Shown: one piece after another, positions 9,289 to 18,835 of the stretch
How positions within the stretch are numbered: the stretch's first letter is position 1
How the letters are laid out: each line of letters begins with the position of its first letter
Assembly (NCBI GenBank): GCA_033557465.1
Contig: CM066033.1
Coordinates: 385,151,289 to 385,215,288, forward strand
DNA from: Ichthyophis bannanicus
Taxonomy: Eukaryota; Chordata; Amphibia; Gymnophiona; Ichthyophiidae
DNA: 64,000 bases
Direction of reading: 5' to 3'
Position numbers and translations under genes: made by a program
Notes under the pieces: model-generated
Databases searched by the model: none
Seen by the model: the letters and a program-made list of their open reading frames with translations, nothing else
Told to the model about the DNA's origin: nothing

Positions 9289-11301
9289 ATGGAGCCTTCT
9301 TTTCCTAAGAAGTGCATTCGATGTGGAAACACCTGTTTCTTTTTAGACACCAATAGTTGGTGTCTCAACTGTGTGGGTCCTGACCCTTTTCCCCCTGACT
9401 TGTCAGGAGATAATTTTGTGAGGAAACCTTCAGTATTTAGAGTTTCCCTCGATACCGTTTTTTCCTCGGCAGTGAGGGTACCCGGTTTCTCTACTTCACA
9501 GGATCAGGTAACCCAAAAACAGTCTGTTAAGACTAGTCAATGCTTGAGTGGTATGTCCCATGCCCAGCATGGTGACGGCTCTGGCCTTACCCTCAAGAAT
9601 CCATTGACATTACCCCTGCGGGAGTCTTCGGGCTCCAAAGTGTTAAAGGGGTTTCAGGATGTTCCTGGGGCTCACCCCTCACAGAACATGCCTGAGCCAT
9701 GCGCGGGGGTGGTACCCGCTTCGAGCGGTACCGAGCCTCCGGCATCGGCACCGGTGTCGTGTATTCCACTCTTCACCAGGGATCGTCATCGGGCATCCTC
9801 GGTACCTTCGGGACCGATCGATACGCACCGCATTGACTTCCCTCAATCTCAGCCATGCTCCGGGACGGTACCGGCGTCGATCGGTTCCGATACCCTGGCA
9901 TCGGCATCGAGGTGGACCGCCTTACTCTTTGCAAGAGGTGCTCATCGGGTATCCTCGGTACCGTCGGTATCGATCGATGTAACCCAGGCTGCCTTAGTGG
10001 TATCGGCATCGCCGATACTGCCACCGGCGTCGGAACCTTCGCGACATGCATCGATAGTCTCGCTTTCTTCGATGCCGAGTCTTGAGCCGATATCTAGTCT
10101 CGAGGACTGCGTACCGACGCGTCCCGGAACCGACTCCTGTCGTTTCCGGATAGGCAGTTCCGAAGATCCTAGCCATAACTCCCTCATGATCCCGGTACCA
10201 CTGCAGCAGTTCCCGATGGCTACTTCACCTGCTAATCCTGTATCAGTATCGATGTCGATGCCTGTTCTTGCACCGATGCCTAGTTTGGAACCGATACCTG
10301 GCATTGGTGCAGTACCCTGTACGTCCTCTGGTGCTCAGGCTCTTTCTTTAGCTTTACCAGGGATGGTTCCCATAGGAGATAAGTCTTTTCAGGCTTTTCT
10401 CCTGGATATGGCAACCTTTCTTAATATTTCTATCCCTGGTTGTGATCCTACTCATGGCTCACCGGCACAAATGGAAAATATAAAGCTTCCTTTACATCCT
10501 GCTCTGCAGGATCTCCTTCTCAGGGTCTGGAAATCGCCCTTACGACTTCCTCTAGTTTCTACAGACATTGAGGTTTGGTACCAGGTGCCACCCTCTCCAG
10601 GGTTCCAAAAGCCTCAACTTTCTCATCGTTCCCTGGTAGTGGAATTGGCACTGAGGAAAGTTAAGAGCAAGAAGAAGCATTCTTCTTATCCGCCGGGTCG
10701 TTCTTCAAGAACACTCGATGCTTTTGGTCGTCAGGCCTTCCAAAACTCTATGCTGGCCTCCAGAGTTCTTTCATATATTTTTCACATGAGTCTAACACTC
10801 CAGGAAGTCACAGAGAAATTGTCTCTTTTGACCCCTTTTTTACCAGAGCCCAAGGCTACTGATTATTCCTTGCTCATCAATCACAGCCGGAATATATCCT
10901 GGTTCCTGTCTCGTGCTTCTATAGACTCTTTTGAGTCCGTTAGCAGATCCTCTGCTATTGCCATTGCAGCACGTCTCAGAGCCTGGCTTGAAGCTTCAGA
11001 CTTGAGCAGATGGGCACAAACTATACTAGCTCATTCTCCTTGTACAGGAGAAGGTCTCTTCAATAAGGAGGCTTTACGTCAGGTTGCTCAATGCTCCACT
11101 GACTCTCCTTCCACTAAAAACCATTCTAAGCCACCTCCTTCTTCAAAGAGTAGGAAATGTCCTACCAAACCTTCTTTCCCTAAGAAAAGAAAGTTTCTTT
11201 CATCTCCTGCCCATCATTCGGCTGTACCTAACCAAGGGACGCCTCAGCCTAGTCTGAAGTCCTCCAGTTCTGGCCAGTCTCGGCATTCCCAGCAACCATA
11301 G
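9289..11301 (+). CDS. DIRS-B gag-like protein, 670 aa, intact
   Basis: Open from MEPSFPKKC to the stop at 11301. Residues about 8-31 form a Cys4 knuckle (CIRC and CLNC), a likely nucleic-acid binding element. Residues about 100-350 are a low-complexity Ser/Thr/Pro/Ala segment built on repeats such as SSGTEPPASAP, encoded by many copies of GGTACC/ATCG-type palindromes. The C-terminal half holds the block conserved with the gags of DIRS-A, C, D and F: FQAFLLDMA, PPSPGFQKPQL, YPPGRSSRTLDAFG, then SAIAIAARLRAWLEASDL, and a basic Lys/Ser-rich tail. The frame is open 24 bases further upstream, but this ATG matches the start used in DIRS-A and sits next to the knuckle. Function as a structural protein is inferred from family and position. 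Not a host gene. Confidence 0.85.
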   Translation: MEPSFPKKCIRCGNTCFFLDTNSWCLNCVGPDPFPPDLSGDNFVRKPSVFRVSLDTVFSSAVRVPGFSTSQDQVTQKQSVKTSQCLSGMSHAQHGDGSGLTLKNPLTLPLRESSGSKVLKGFQDVPGAHPSQNMPEPCAGVVPASSGTEPPASAPVSCIPLFTRDRHRASSVPSGPIDTHRIDFPQSQPCSGTVPASIGSDTLASASRWTALLFARGAHRVSSVPSVSIDVTQAALVVSASPILPPASEPSRHASIVSLSSMPSLEPISSLEDCVPTRPGTDSCRFRIGSSEDPSHNSLMIPVPLQQFPMATSPANPVSVSMSMPVLAPMPSLEPIPGIGAVPCTSSGAQALSLALPGMVPIGDKSFQAFLLDMATFLNISIPGCDPTHGSPAQMENIKLPLHPALQDLLLRVWKSPLRLPLVSTDIEVWYQVPPSPGFQKPQLSHRSLVVELALRKVKSKKKHSSYPPGRSSRTLDAFGRQAFQNSMLASRVLSYIFHMSLTLQEVTEKLSLLTPFLPEPKATDYSLLINHSRNISWFLSRASIDSFESVSRSSAIAIAARLRAWLEASDLSRWAQTILAHSPCTGEGLFNKEALRQVAQCSTDSPSTKNHSKPPPSSKSRKCPTKPSFPKKRKFLSSPAHHSAVPNQGTPQPSLKSSSSGQSRHSQQP

Positions 11302-12595
11302 GGGCCGGGAATTGTAACTTACACTTCACTTCTACACATTAGAAGTTTATTCACTGTGCTTTTCTTTTTCAGTGTACTAACCTGTCGAAAAATTTTTGTT
11401 CAGGGACTACACACTTCTCCTCTTCTTACTCTCTAGAAGAGCAGTTGCAACTATCCCCTGATAGTTTCTATCCCAACTGAACATTTTTTCCTTCAGTTGA
11501 CTTACCCTATGGGTACGTCACCCTCCACTTACTTGAGGGGTACCATACTGAACAGCTTCTCTAGCAAGCTCGTTCCTCAGACAGGGAGAAGAGATATCTC
11601 CTCTCTTTTCTTGACTGTTTTTCTTTATTCGGCACAGGACAATCTCTCTGCTGTTTCCGTCAGCAGCTCTGCCTGCAGGAGTTACAGTAATTGTCTTACT
11701 GGGACTTTTTCCAAGTTCCAGTCCCTTGTTCAAAATTTTGTCTAGCCTCAGTAGTGATTCCAAACTATCTTGGATCCTCCTACTCGTTTAGGCTTTCTCA
11801 CATTATTCTAACCATCTCCTCTCCTAGGATATGGCAACACACCTGACTTCAGTCAGTTTATCTCGTAGCTCTCCTGCACAATGCTCTCTGCAGTCTTCAG
11901 AGAAGCTTTCTACTATGAGGGCCTTGCTATAGAGCATTGACCTTGTCTCTGAAGTTTCTCTATTAGTAGGGAAAAACTTATAAACCCTTCCTATGCCTGT
12001 GAGGGTTCTCCACACCCCCTCTAGCCTGAGGTGTTAACACGAGATATCAGTTTTTCTGCGTGAAAATCCAAGGCTTCTGTTTACGCATGCTACCTCTGGG
12101 TCCTTCCATAGGTCCCTCTGGTATCTTCCCTGCGTTTCTCCACATCTACCATGTCAGTGTTCTGTGGAACTCCCGCCTTGTTCTTTACAGATTCAGATGT
12201 TCATCTGTTCTCACGCGAACATCACGGTTATCTGGTTAGATTGCCTTTCTGCATCCCTCAATCCATGAAAATAGATTCTCTATACATATCCCAAGTGGGT
12301 TCACCCTCTTGTAGAGCACAGAATCTTTTTCTTTTATATTCCCCATGTACAATTATGGGGCTGGGTGGTAGACATGTATCTTCAACCTGTTGTCTTGTAT
12401 GTAGCATCTCCATATATGTCTACATACCTGTATCATTACTCTGGTGGTGCTAAATCATGCCCCACAAATTTACATATCTTCAGGTATATCATATCTATAT
12501 ATCTATATATATATCTATATCTATCTATCTATATATAGATATAGATATAGATATGATATATTTCACCACCCATATCCTAATATACACATCTTGAC

Positions 12596-12637
<42 letters not shown>

Positions 12638-13506
12638 CAGCCACATGTATATATCCCTATATATATATATATGTGTTTGATAGGGGGCCTCTTAAGGGTT
12701 GATCTGTCTTACACACTATCACCCTTACTGTCTATACTACATGTTTTACCTCTTAGAGGTTTTAGACAGTCTGTCACCCTACGTCCCATGCCATCTTACG
12801 ATGCAGAAACTGTTAGGCACCAATAACCACTTTGGTGCTAACATCTCCATTTTTTCTTTAAGTCCATGAAGCATCAAGCTTCAATATTTTTCCTATCTCT
12901 CGCCAGCTAGGAAAAACAGTGTACCTCTTTATCTTGAGTACACAACTGTTTTCCGTGGGAATAGGGGTTTTTTCCAGTCCCCCTCTTCCCGCCAGGACTG
13001 GGCTAGTTGTCCAACCCGTCAGTCTTCTTCCTTTAGTCCTCAATGTTAATGACCTTATGCCTAAAGGAGTTTTCAGCTTTTCCCATAAAGCTTTCCATTG
13101 AAGACCTGACGTCAAATCCTACCCAGTTGACACCTGGATCATCTACTACCTCCAGGTCTGGACCTTCATCCTCACTACTGAGAGGTCACCTTGAAGATTC
13201 CGCCACTACTTATCCAGTAGACTCCATCATGCTTTCTACTTCCTACAATACAGTAGGTAAGCTGCATTTTTTAAGTGTACATTAAATGTGTTTTAATGCT
13301 ACTCATCATATCTACCAAGGACTCCTGTAGTTTGTAAAACCCTCTAGTCCTTGGCTATGCTGTTTCTTTCCTCACAGCTCCTTTATTGTCAACTCCTACC
13401 CTCCATCCCACATTGGATGCCGGGGATTCCTGGAATCAAAATGCACCCCTGATCCAGGCACTTGCATTTTTATGGGATCTCCCCCTGGCATCTCCAGCTA
13501 GGGAGT
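11302..13506 (+). other. DIRS-B interior without pol
   Basis: No enzyme motif of a DIRS element was found. The stretch contains a large AT microsatellite (12484-12672). Its end (13310-13500) aligns by eye with DIRS-A 7500-7675. Confidence 0.6.
12484..12672. repeat. AT-rich microsatellite cluster
   Basis: Compound ATATCT/ATAGAT hexamer and TA dinucleotide tracts, with a pure TA run around 12599-12635. Part of it is self-complementary and could fold back. Open frames across it (12444-12680) are artefacts. Confidence 0.9.
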
Positions 13507-13606
13507 CCCCATATGTGAAGACTCATTCCTGCTTGTTCCTGGAGATAGCACAGTTACTTACCTTTAACAGGTGATCTCTGGGAACAGCAGGAATTAGTCT
13601 TCACAA
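13507..13606 (+). repeat. DIRS-B internal complementary region
   Basis: Left-end complement (CCATATGTGAAGACTCATTC ... GGAGATAG) joined to right-end complement (CACAGTTACTTACC ...), as in DIRS-A. Confidence 0.87.
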
Positions 13607-13687
13607 CCCTCCCACCTCCCCTAGGAGTTGCATCTTTTTTATCTTCTTCCTTTTCTCTCCTCGCCTTTGTCTCAGCTCTGAAACTCA

Positions 13688-13873
13688 ACTGAAGAGAGAC
13701 TGTGGAGAAGGCGGGAAGTCACTGCGCAGGCGTGAGGAATGCTGCCAAAAGCTTTCTGATTGGAAGCTGGGCAGCATTCCCGTGCAGGCTCCGTCGGTAC
13801 CGACGTACCCATATGTGAAGACTAATTCCTGCTGTTCCCAGAGATCACCTGTTACAGGTAAGTAACTGTGCTT
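13688..13873 (+). repeat. DIRS-B right inverted terminal repeat
   Basis: Complement of the left repeat, ending TTACAGGTAAGTAACTGTGC then T. It contains CAGGTAAGT, a consensus 5' splice site. Confidence 0.87.
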
Positions 13874-14205
13874 TCTTGGAATATAGATTATATGATTCTT
13901 TGCTTTTAGTATTATGTTTTGCCTCAAGAGCAGTTTGTAAGGAGGTGTGTAATAAACAAGATAAGTGACTGACTGCCAAGCTGCCATGGATGTGATTGAC
14001 AACTTCTCAAACCCTTTGGCACATTACTGCTGTGCAACAATGGTTGCTCTGCACCCAGTTAATGTATAAAGTGGCAAGAAAAGGGCAGTACAAAGGGGCA
14101 GTATGCTCTTTGAAAATGTTCTAAAGAAAATCTTAAACTCTTATGTAGTCTTTTCTTAAAGGGTATTACATATTTTTAGTAATTATCATTTTTCCCCTTT
14201 TTTAG

Positions 14206-14247
14206 CTCTACCCAAGGATTAAACCAAGACAAAGAAGCTTGGCGTGA
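14206..14247 (+). CDS. TP53BP2: TP53BP2 (ASPP2), last coding exon
   Basis: A pyrimidine-rich tract ending TTTTTTAG precedes 14206. Read in phase 0 the exon encodes LYPRIKPRQRSLA and a TGA stop. This is the C-terminal tail that follows the SH3 domain in vertebrate ASPP2, recognised from knowledge of the family. ASPP2 is a cytoplasmic and nuclear adaptor whose ankyrin repeats and SH3 domain bind p53 and other partners. Those exons are not in the window, so the intron preceding this exon is at least 14 kb, swollen by two DIRS insertions. The convergent CAPN2 gene downstream matches known vertebrate gene order and supports the call. Confidence 0.9.
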   Translation, partial: LYPRIKPRQRSLA

Positions 14248-15200
14248 AATCTTCCGGATGCACGGTTATGAAGTACAGATATATCTGTGATTTGTAATTT
14301 ATTACTTTGTGTCACCTGGTTACAGATGCAAATTTCACAAGACTACTTATTTCAGTGGTAGTGTAACTAAAAAGCAATAAAGAATTATATTATGGAAAAA
14401 ATGAAGGATCGATGTCTCTGCACATTCAATGAGACATGTAGCAAGTAAAATGCACATGTTAGCTTAAACCAGGGTTTCGAGGCCTATTCTGTGGACTTGC
14501 CTCTCCCCTCCCCCCCCCAATCAGCTGGGTTTTCAGGACATCCACAGAGGATATGCAGATTCTCCAGCGTATGCCAGTCTCTCATGCGTGTTCATTGTGA
14601 ATCAGTAGGACAAGTTTGGGAAGCCCTGGGATAAACGCCTTATCCGAAGATCTCACACACCTTTCTGTATTCTGTAGCAGAGTTAAATCATGCCAAATCT
14701 GGTTCAGCTACAAATTTAAAGTTGAGAGCGGTGATGGACAGGTGTGCAGATACAGAGTTTACACATATTTTAATAATCTGGGCCTCAGCTATTTCTGTAT
14801 TTCAGTCACCATTTGTCACTTTTTGTGTGCTGATGCTGCAGTCTGTAGAAGGATCTATGACGGCCTCACCAGCTGGCTGCTGACTTGCCAGAAGGAGAGT
14901 CTCATTTTAAGTAACTTCATGAAAATCATGACATTCCTGTGATGAAACTGGCACATCATTGCCTTTGCTAAGCAATAACTTTATAAAAAAAATGAAATAG
15001 CAGAATAGGACCTGCAATTATTTGTACTGTTTAACACTACATTGGGTAAGTAGCTAGATTTAGATTTTGTATTTTTGTTCAAGAGCAAGTAAACATTTTG
15101 ATCTTTGTATTTATTTTTGTGTATTAATTTTGAAAATGGATAGTATGAAAACTTTGTGTAGGCTTTCAACTATAAAATAAATGTTTGTGAAAATCTGGCT
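14248..15200 (+). other. TP53BP2: Probable TP53BP2 3' UTR with two poly(A) signals
   Basis: AATAAA occurs at 14376-14381, 130 bases after the stop, and again at 15176-15181, followed by a TG-rich stretch (TGCTGTGGGTTG). The two would give a short and a long 3' end. The longer form would include the MITE at 14468-14630. UTR extent is inference from signals only. Confidence 0.55.
14468..14630. mobile_element. Palindromic MITE copy, diverged
   Basis: Carries the hallmark 'GGTTTTCAGGACATCCACA' motif and a TTGGGAAGCCCTGG end. Same family as copies at 15795, 38852 and 52757. Confidence 0.55.
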
Positions 15201-15794
15201 GCTGTGGGTTGTTTTTAAGTTCTAGCAAGCTACATCTCTGTCCTCCGTAGATTTATGATCTGGTGCTAAAATTGTTCCCAGCAAGCATGAAGATGCATCC
15301 TGTTTGTGCCCTTGATGGAGAATCCTGTACGGTTTACCTTTATGAGTTCTTCAGAGTCAGCATGATAGTGTTATATTATACAATGTATTCCACCGATTGA
15401 AAATAAGCTTATTAATGACGATTGTTTAATGCGGGCAAGTGCAATCAGGTCACAGCTGCTGGTGGTGGTTTGGGGCAGTACAAAAGATTGGCCAGTATCT
15501 TAGCTGATAAGTTGCCCCTTATTTCTGCCAAAGAGGCTTCCGCCAAGTATCGAGTCAAGGATTGTGAAGATTTATGCAATCAAGACTTCATTTCCTTATT
15601 CTTTTATAATCGTTCTTTCATGTTTAAAGTGTATAGTATGTTGTGTAGATCAATGAAACAAGCTCCTACTTTAATGCATTTTGAATTTAGACAGCAGAAT
15701 ATAAGACTTTACAAGTTACCATATCTGTGTTACTTGTATAACATGGACATTATCAACAAGCAGGAGTGGATTCACAACTGGCATTACCTACGCC
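15201..15794. other. Intergenic, no recognised feature
   Basis: A 125-codon open frame (15422-15799, +) matches no family I know and lacks supporting signals, so it is not called as a gene. Confidence 0.4.
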
Positions 15795-16028
15795 TGTGAT
15801 TCTCAAACCATTCCTCCGGTATTCCCTAGGCCAGTCGGTTTTTCAAGATATCCACAATGAATATGTTTATAGATGCTGTGAAGCAGCCAAGATATACACA
15901 TTAAAGCACTAGAGATCTGCCTACAATGGAGGTAGTGAATGCAAATCTATTTCATGCATATTCATGGTGGTTATTCTGAATAACTGACTAGCCTAGAGAG
16001 TACCCGAGGACTGTGTTGAGAACCACTG
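15795..16028. mobile_element. Palindromic hAT-like MITE
   Basis: Ends TGATTCTCAAACC and GTTGAGAACCACTG are near inverted repeats. Inner arms carry 'AAGATATCCACAATGAATATG' type sequence and its complement 'CATGCATATTCATGGTGG'. Non-coding. Confidence 0.65.
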
Positions 16029-16420
16029 ACATACATGGTTGGTTAGGTCAGGCAATTGCCAAATTTTCTTAGAATCTAGGAGCCAGTCTAAAAATTTAGG
16101 TCACACTGTGCCCCAGCCCCCAAAAAGTATATTGTGGTTCCCTTTTTTTTTTTTTGGGCCTGATTTTATGAAGACTTTTTTTCCCATTTTGGGGGCGGGG
16201 GGGTGAAGCTTAATCAATTAGGTCTTTAATGTACCACTGCACAATGCTAACAAAAGGCAGTAGCCTCCCTCCTTCTCCCCTTCCAGTCCCCCCTTGTGAC
16301 CTTTTATAGCTACATCTGAGACAGCTTCCTTTTATGCTTTACTTATCACTATGGCCTGGTGATATGTGAAGCAAAGAAAATGTCTCTTATACCTCCGCAC
16401 CTTGCCTTCATTCCATCAAT
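16029..16420. other. Intergenic, low-complexity tracts
   Basis: Includes a poly-T run (about 16145-16157) and a G-rich run. No gene seen. Confidence 0.5.
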
Positions 16421-16610
16421 CTCTCTTTCATAATCTCCCCAGCCTTCCCCCATCTCTCATAATTCTCCCCAGCCTTCTTCCAGTCTCTCTCTCAACACCA
16501 CAGTCTTCACCCAGGTCTCTCTCATAACTCCCCCCCCTCCCCCAGGCTTCACCTGGTCTCTCTCTGTCTCTTATACCCTTCCCCCCAGGCTTCAACCAGT
16601 CTCTTTCATT
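16421..16610. repeat. CT-rich degenerate minisatellite
   Basis: About six diverged units of roughly 30-43 bases, each with TCTCTCTCATAA, a C-run and a CAGGCTTCACC-like block. Confidence 0.7.
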
Positions 16611-16867
16611 CCCCGATTCTTGTGCCTGGCTGCAGTTCCTGAAAAACATGACGTTGGACTTTCCCCTACTGTGATTGGCATTCTGCATGATTGAGCCATG
16701 CAGTGGAGGAAGTTTGGGCTGATCTTGTGGTTTCAAGTCTCACAAAACTCGGAACCACAAGATTAGCCTGAACTTCCTGCACCACACAGCTCAGTCATGC
16801 AGAGAGCTGATTGCCCTGGGGAAGTCTAAAACGCTGTGTTTTTTCAGGAACTACAACCAAATCGGGG
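16611..16867. mobile_element. Foldback element, arms about 110 bp
   Basis: The left arm (CCCCGATT ... GCAGTTCCTGAAAAA ... GCATGATTGAGC ... GATCTTGTGGTTT) reappears as reverse complement in the right arm ending at AATCGGGG. A loop of about 10-20 bases lies near 16740. No ORF and no clear target duplication. Confidence 0.7.
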
Positions 16868-17066
16868 GTATTAAATTCTGGTTACCATGCAATTTCTAGG
16901 CGCTATGGTGACCTGGCACCTGGTATTTATTAAGCCATAGGTTACATCAGGGGTCCTCAAACTACGGCCCGCGGGCCACATGCGGCCCGCCGAGGACATT
17001 TATCCGGCCCGCAGGGTGTTTTTGCCGCCGCTGCCTGTCCTCAGGGGCAGCTCTACCATGAGGCGG

Positions 17067-17364
17067 CTGCAGTTGCTGGTTGTGTGGCTGGCTTTCCCTT
17101 CATGCCTAGAGGCGCTTTGCCTTTCTTTGGTGTTCCGGTAGCCTGATTGGTCTTGTGAGGGTGATGAGGGAGGGGCTTCATTTCCTGCTCACCTCCCCGA
17201 TGCCGATCGGGACTGCTGCAGTTGCTGGTTGTGTGGCGGGATTTCCCTTCGCGCCTAGAGGTACTTTGACTTTCTTTGGTGTTCCGGTGGCCCGATTGGT
17301 CTTGCGAGGGTGATCGGGGAGGGGCTCCACTTCCTGCTCACCTCCCCGATGCCGACCATAAAAA
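17067..17364. repeat. 149-bp tandem duplication inside the hAT element
   Basis: CTGCAGTTGCTGGTTGTGTG begins at 17067 and again at 17216. The two units stay alignable through CTTTGGTGTTCCGGT and CACCTCCCCGATGCCGA with scattered differences. Confidence 0.85.
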
Positions 17365-17739
17365 AGGTAGGGGGTATTAGAATACCTTCTTGTCTATGGC
17401 AGAATGAGAACTTTTCTGATGCGTATTCATGTCCTGGAGGAGGTACTGTATAAACTTGGATTCAATATGTGAAGGGCATTGCTGAAATTGGGTGTGGACA
17501 TCCAAGGTCTTGGGAAAGCCCCAAACATGCCTCTATTCAGCCTTGGATGTTTTCGCGCTGGTGACATCCTTAGAACTGCTTTATAAAATGGCTCCAGGGA
17601 TGCCTCTATGCTTTGAACATCTGTATGTCCATTTTTAAAGCAAGAATAGTGTTCCTAAAATACTCCCCCCCTCCCAATATTTATCATCTTGATTCAAAAC
17701 ATCTCATTTGAGTTTATTTCAGAAGTAAAAATACAATTA

Positions 17740-18120
17740 GGCCATACTTTTCCCTAAAGAAGGACTCTAGCTTCCTCTTTCCTATAGAATTTATTAGTTG
17801 ACTGGAGAGCAAAAGTGGGCAACAAAGAAGAAGGCAAAGTGGTTGGAAAATTTGGACTTGGTAACAGAAATGAAGCTAGAGAAGGACTGATAGAATTCTG
17901 CAAGACCAAAGATCTATTCATCTCAAATACCTTCTTCCAGTAACACAAGTGGCAACTGTACCATAGACTTTCCCCAATGGATTGCACAAATATCAAACTG
18001 ACTACATCTGTGGAAGTCAATGTTGGAAAAGCTCAATAACATTAACAAAGATAAAACCTGTAGCCAACTATGGTACAGATCACCAAAATAAGATATGTGC
18101 AGTGTGCATAGGAATTTGTT
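17740..18120 (+). pseudogene. RTE-type LINE endonuclease fragment
   Basis: The + strand reads as a run of GKFGLGNRNEAREGL, IEFCKTKDLFISNTFFQ, then LSPMDCTNIKL and a GTDHQNKI-like end, with frame breaks and stops. This is the order of the C-terminal part of APE endonucleases in RTE/BovB LINEs (GxFGLGxRNERGxxL ... NTLF ... SPDG...NQIDYI ... SDH). It is embedded in the hAT element. Family assignment is by remembered motifs, not by search. Confidence 0.65.
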
Positions 18121-18835
18121 CATAGTTTTTTATTTTTAAACTATAGTCTGGCCCTCCAACGGTCTGAGGGACAGTGAACTGGCCCCCTGTTTAAAAAGTT
18201 TGAGGACCCCTGGGTTACGTTATGGAAGTTTAGAGGTCCATTAAGTCCCAACCACCTTTTGCATTGTAACAAACCAAGCTTCAGTAGGAAGCCTGGATGA
18301 AACAGTGGTTGATGACTTTCTAAAAATAATTTTGGGATCCATGATATTTTTTTCTTTTGGAACATCTATTTCTTAATGAGATTAAGGGGGGTTTTTGCGT
18401 GAAATCATATGCAATGTCTTGCGAAAGTATTCATCCCCTCGGTTTTTGTCCTGTTTTGTCGCATTATGTACAACCTGGAATGAAAATGGAGGTTAATTTT
18501 GTTGTTAGGTAATGGACCTAACAATATAGATCAAATTGGTGAAGTGGAATGACAATAAAATACCTTGTATATATCATAAAAAAAAGTAAAAACTGAAAAG
18601 TTGAGTGCATATGTATTCATTCCTTTTGCAATGAAATCCCTAAATAAGATCTGTTCCAACTAATTAACCGCAAAACTCACATAATTTCTTGATTAGGGTC
18701 CACTTGTGTGCAGTCAGTGTCACATGATCAATCACATGATGCTTGTATAAATATACCTGTTCTGAAAGATCCCTGACTTTGCAGTACCACTAAGCAAGCA
18801 ACACAAAGACCAAGGAGCACTACAAACAGGTCAGA

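Larger units (their letters stand above)
8933..13873 (+). mobile_element. DIRS-B, gag-only DIRS with intact gag
   Basis: Same subfamily as DIRS-A, judged by matching terminal repeats, ICR and gag. Terminal repeats are 8933-9084 and 13688-13873, and the ICR is 13507-13606. The 670-codon gag is uninterrupted, yet the 2.2 kb downstream shows no RT, RNase H, methyltransferase or recombinase. It would therefore depend on enzymes supplied by other DIRS copies. It sits about 330 bases upstream of the TP53BP2 last exon, in sense orientation. Confidence 0.87.
16948..18212. mobile_element. Non-autonomous hAT element with 8-bp target duplication
   Basis: Terminal inverted repeats CAGGGGTCCTCAAACT (16948) and AGTTTGAGGACCCCTG (ending 18212). 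Flanked by GGTTACAT (16940-16947) and GGTTACGT (18213-18220), a 7/8 match to an 8-bp target duplication. The GGCCCGCGGGCC-rich ends are of the Charlie-like hAT type. No transposase is encoded. The interior holds a tandem duplication (17067-17364) and a piece of an RTE LINE (17740-18120). Confidence 0.85.

Noticed and set aside
9942..10304. Antisense open frame of 120 codons in DIRS-B gag
   Set aside because: Explained by palindromic GGTACC/ATCG repeats of the sense gag; mirrored Gly/Ile/Asp composition only.
12444..12680. 78-codon Tyr/Ile-rich open frame
   Set aside because: Pure product of the TA/ATATCT microsatellite.
14206..14300. Reading the TP53BP2 exon in another phase, giving a 28-residue tail ending EVQIYL
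   Set aside because: The phase-0 reading LYPRIKPRQRSLA plus stop matches the known ASPP2 C-terminus exactly; the other phase matches nothing.
15422..15799. 125-codon open frame between TP53BP2 and a MITE
   Set aside because: No family resemblance, no splice or promoter support; it ends in a MITE, and chance frames of this length are common here.
16424..16736. 102-codon antisense Arg/Gly/Glu-rich frame
   Set aside because: Translation of the CT-rich minisatellite.
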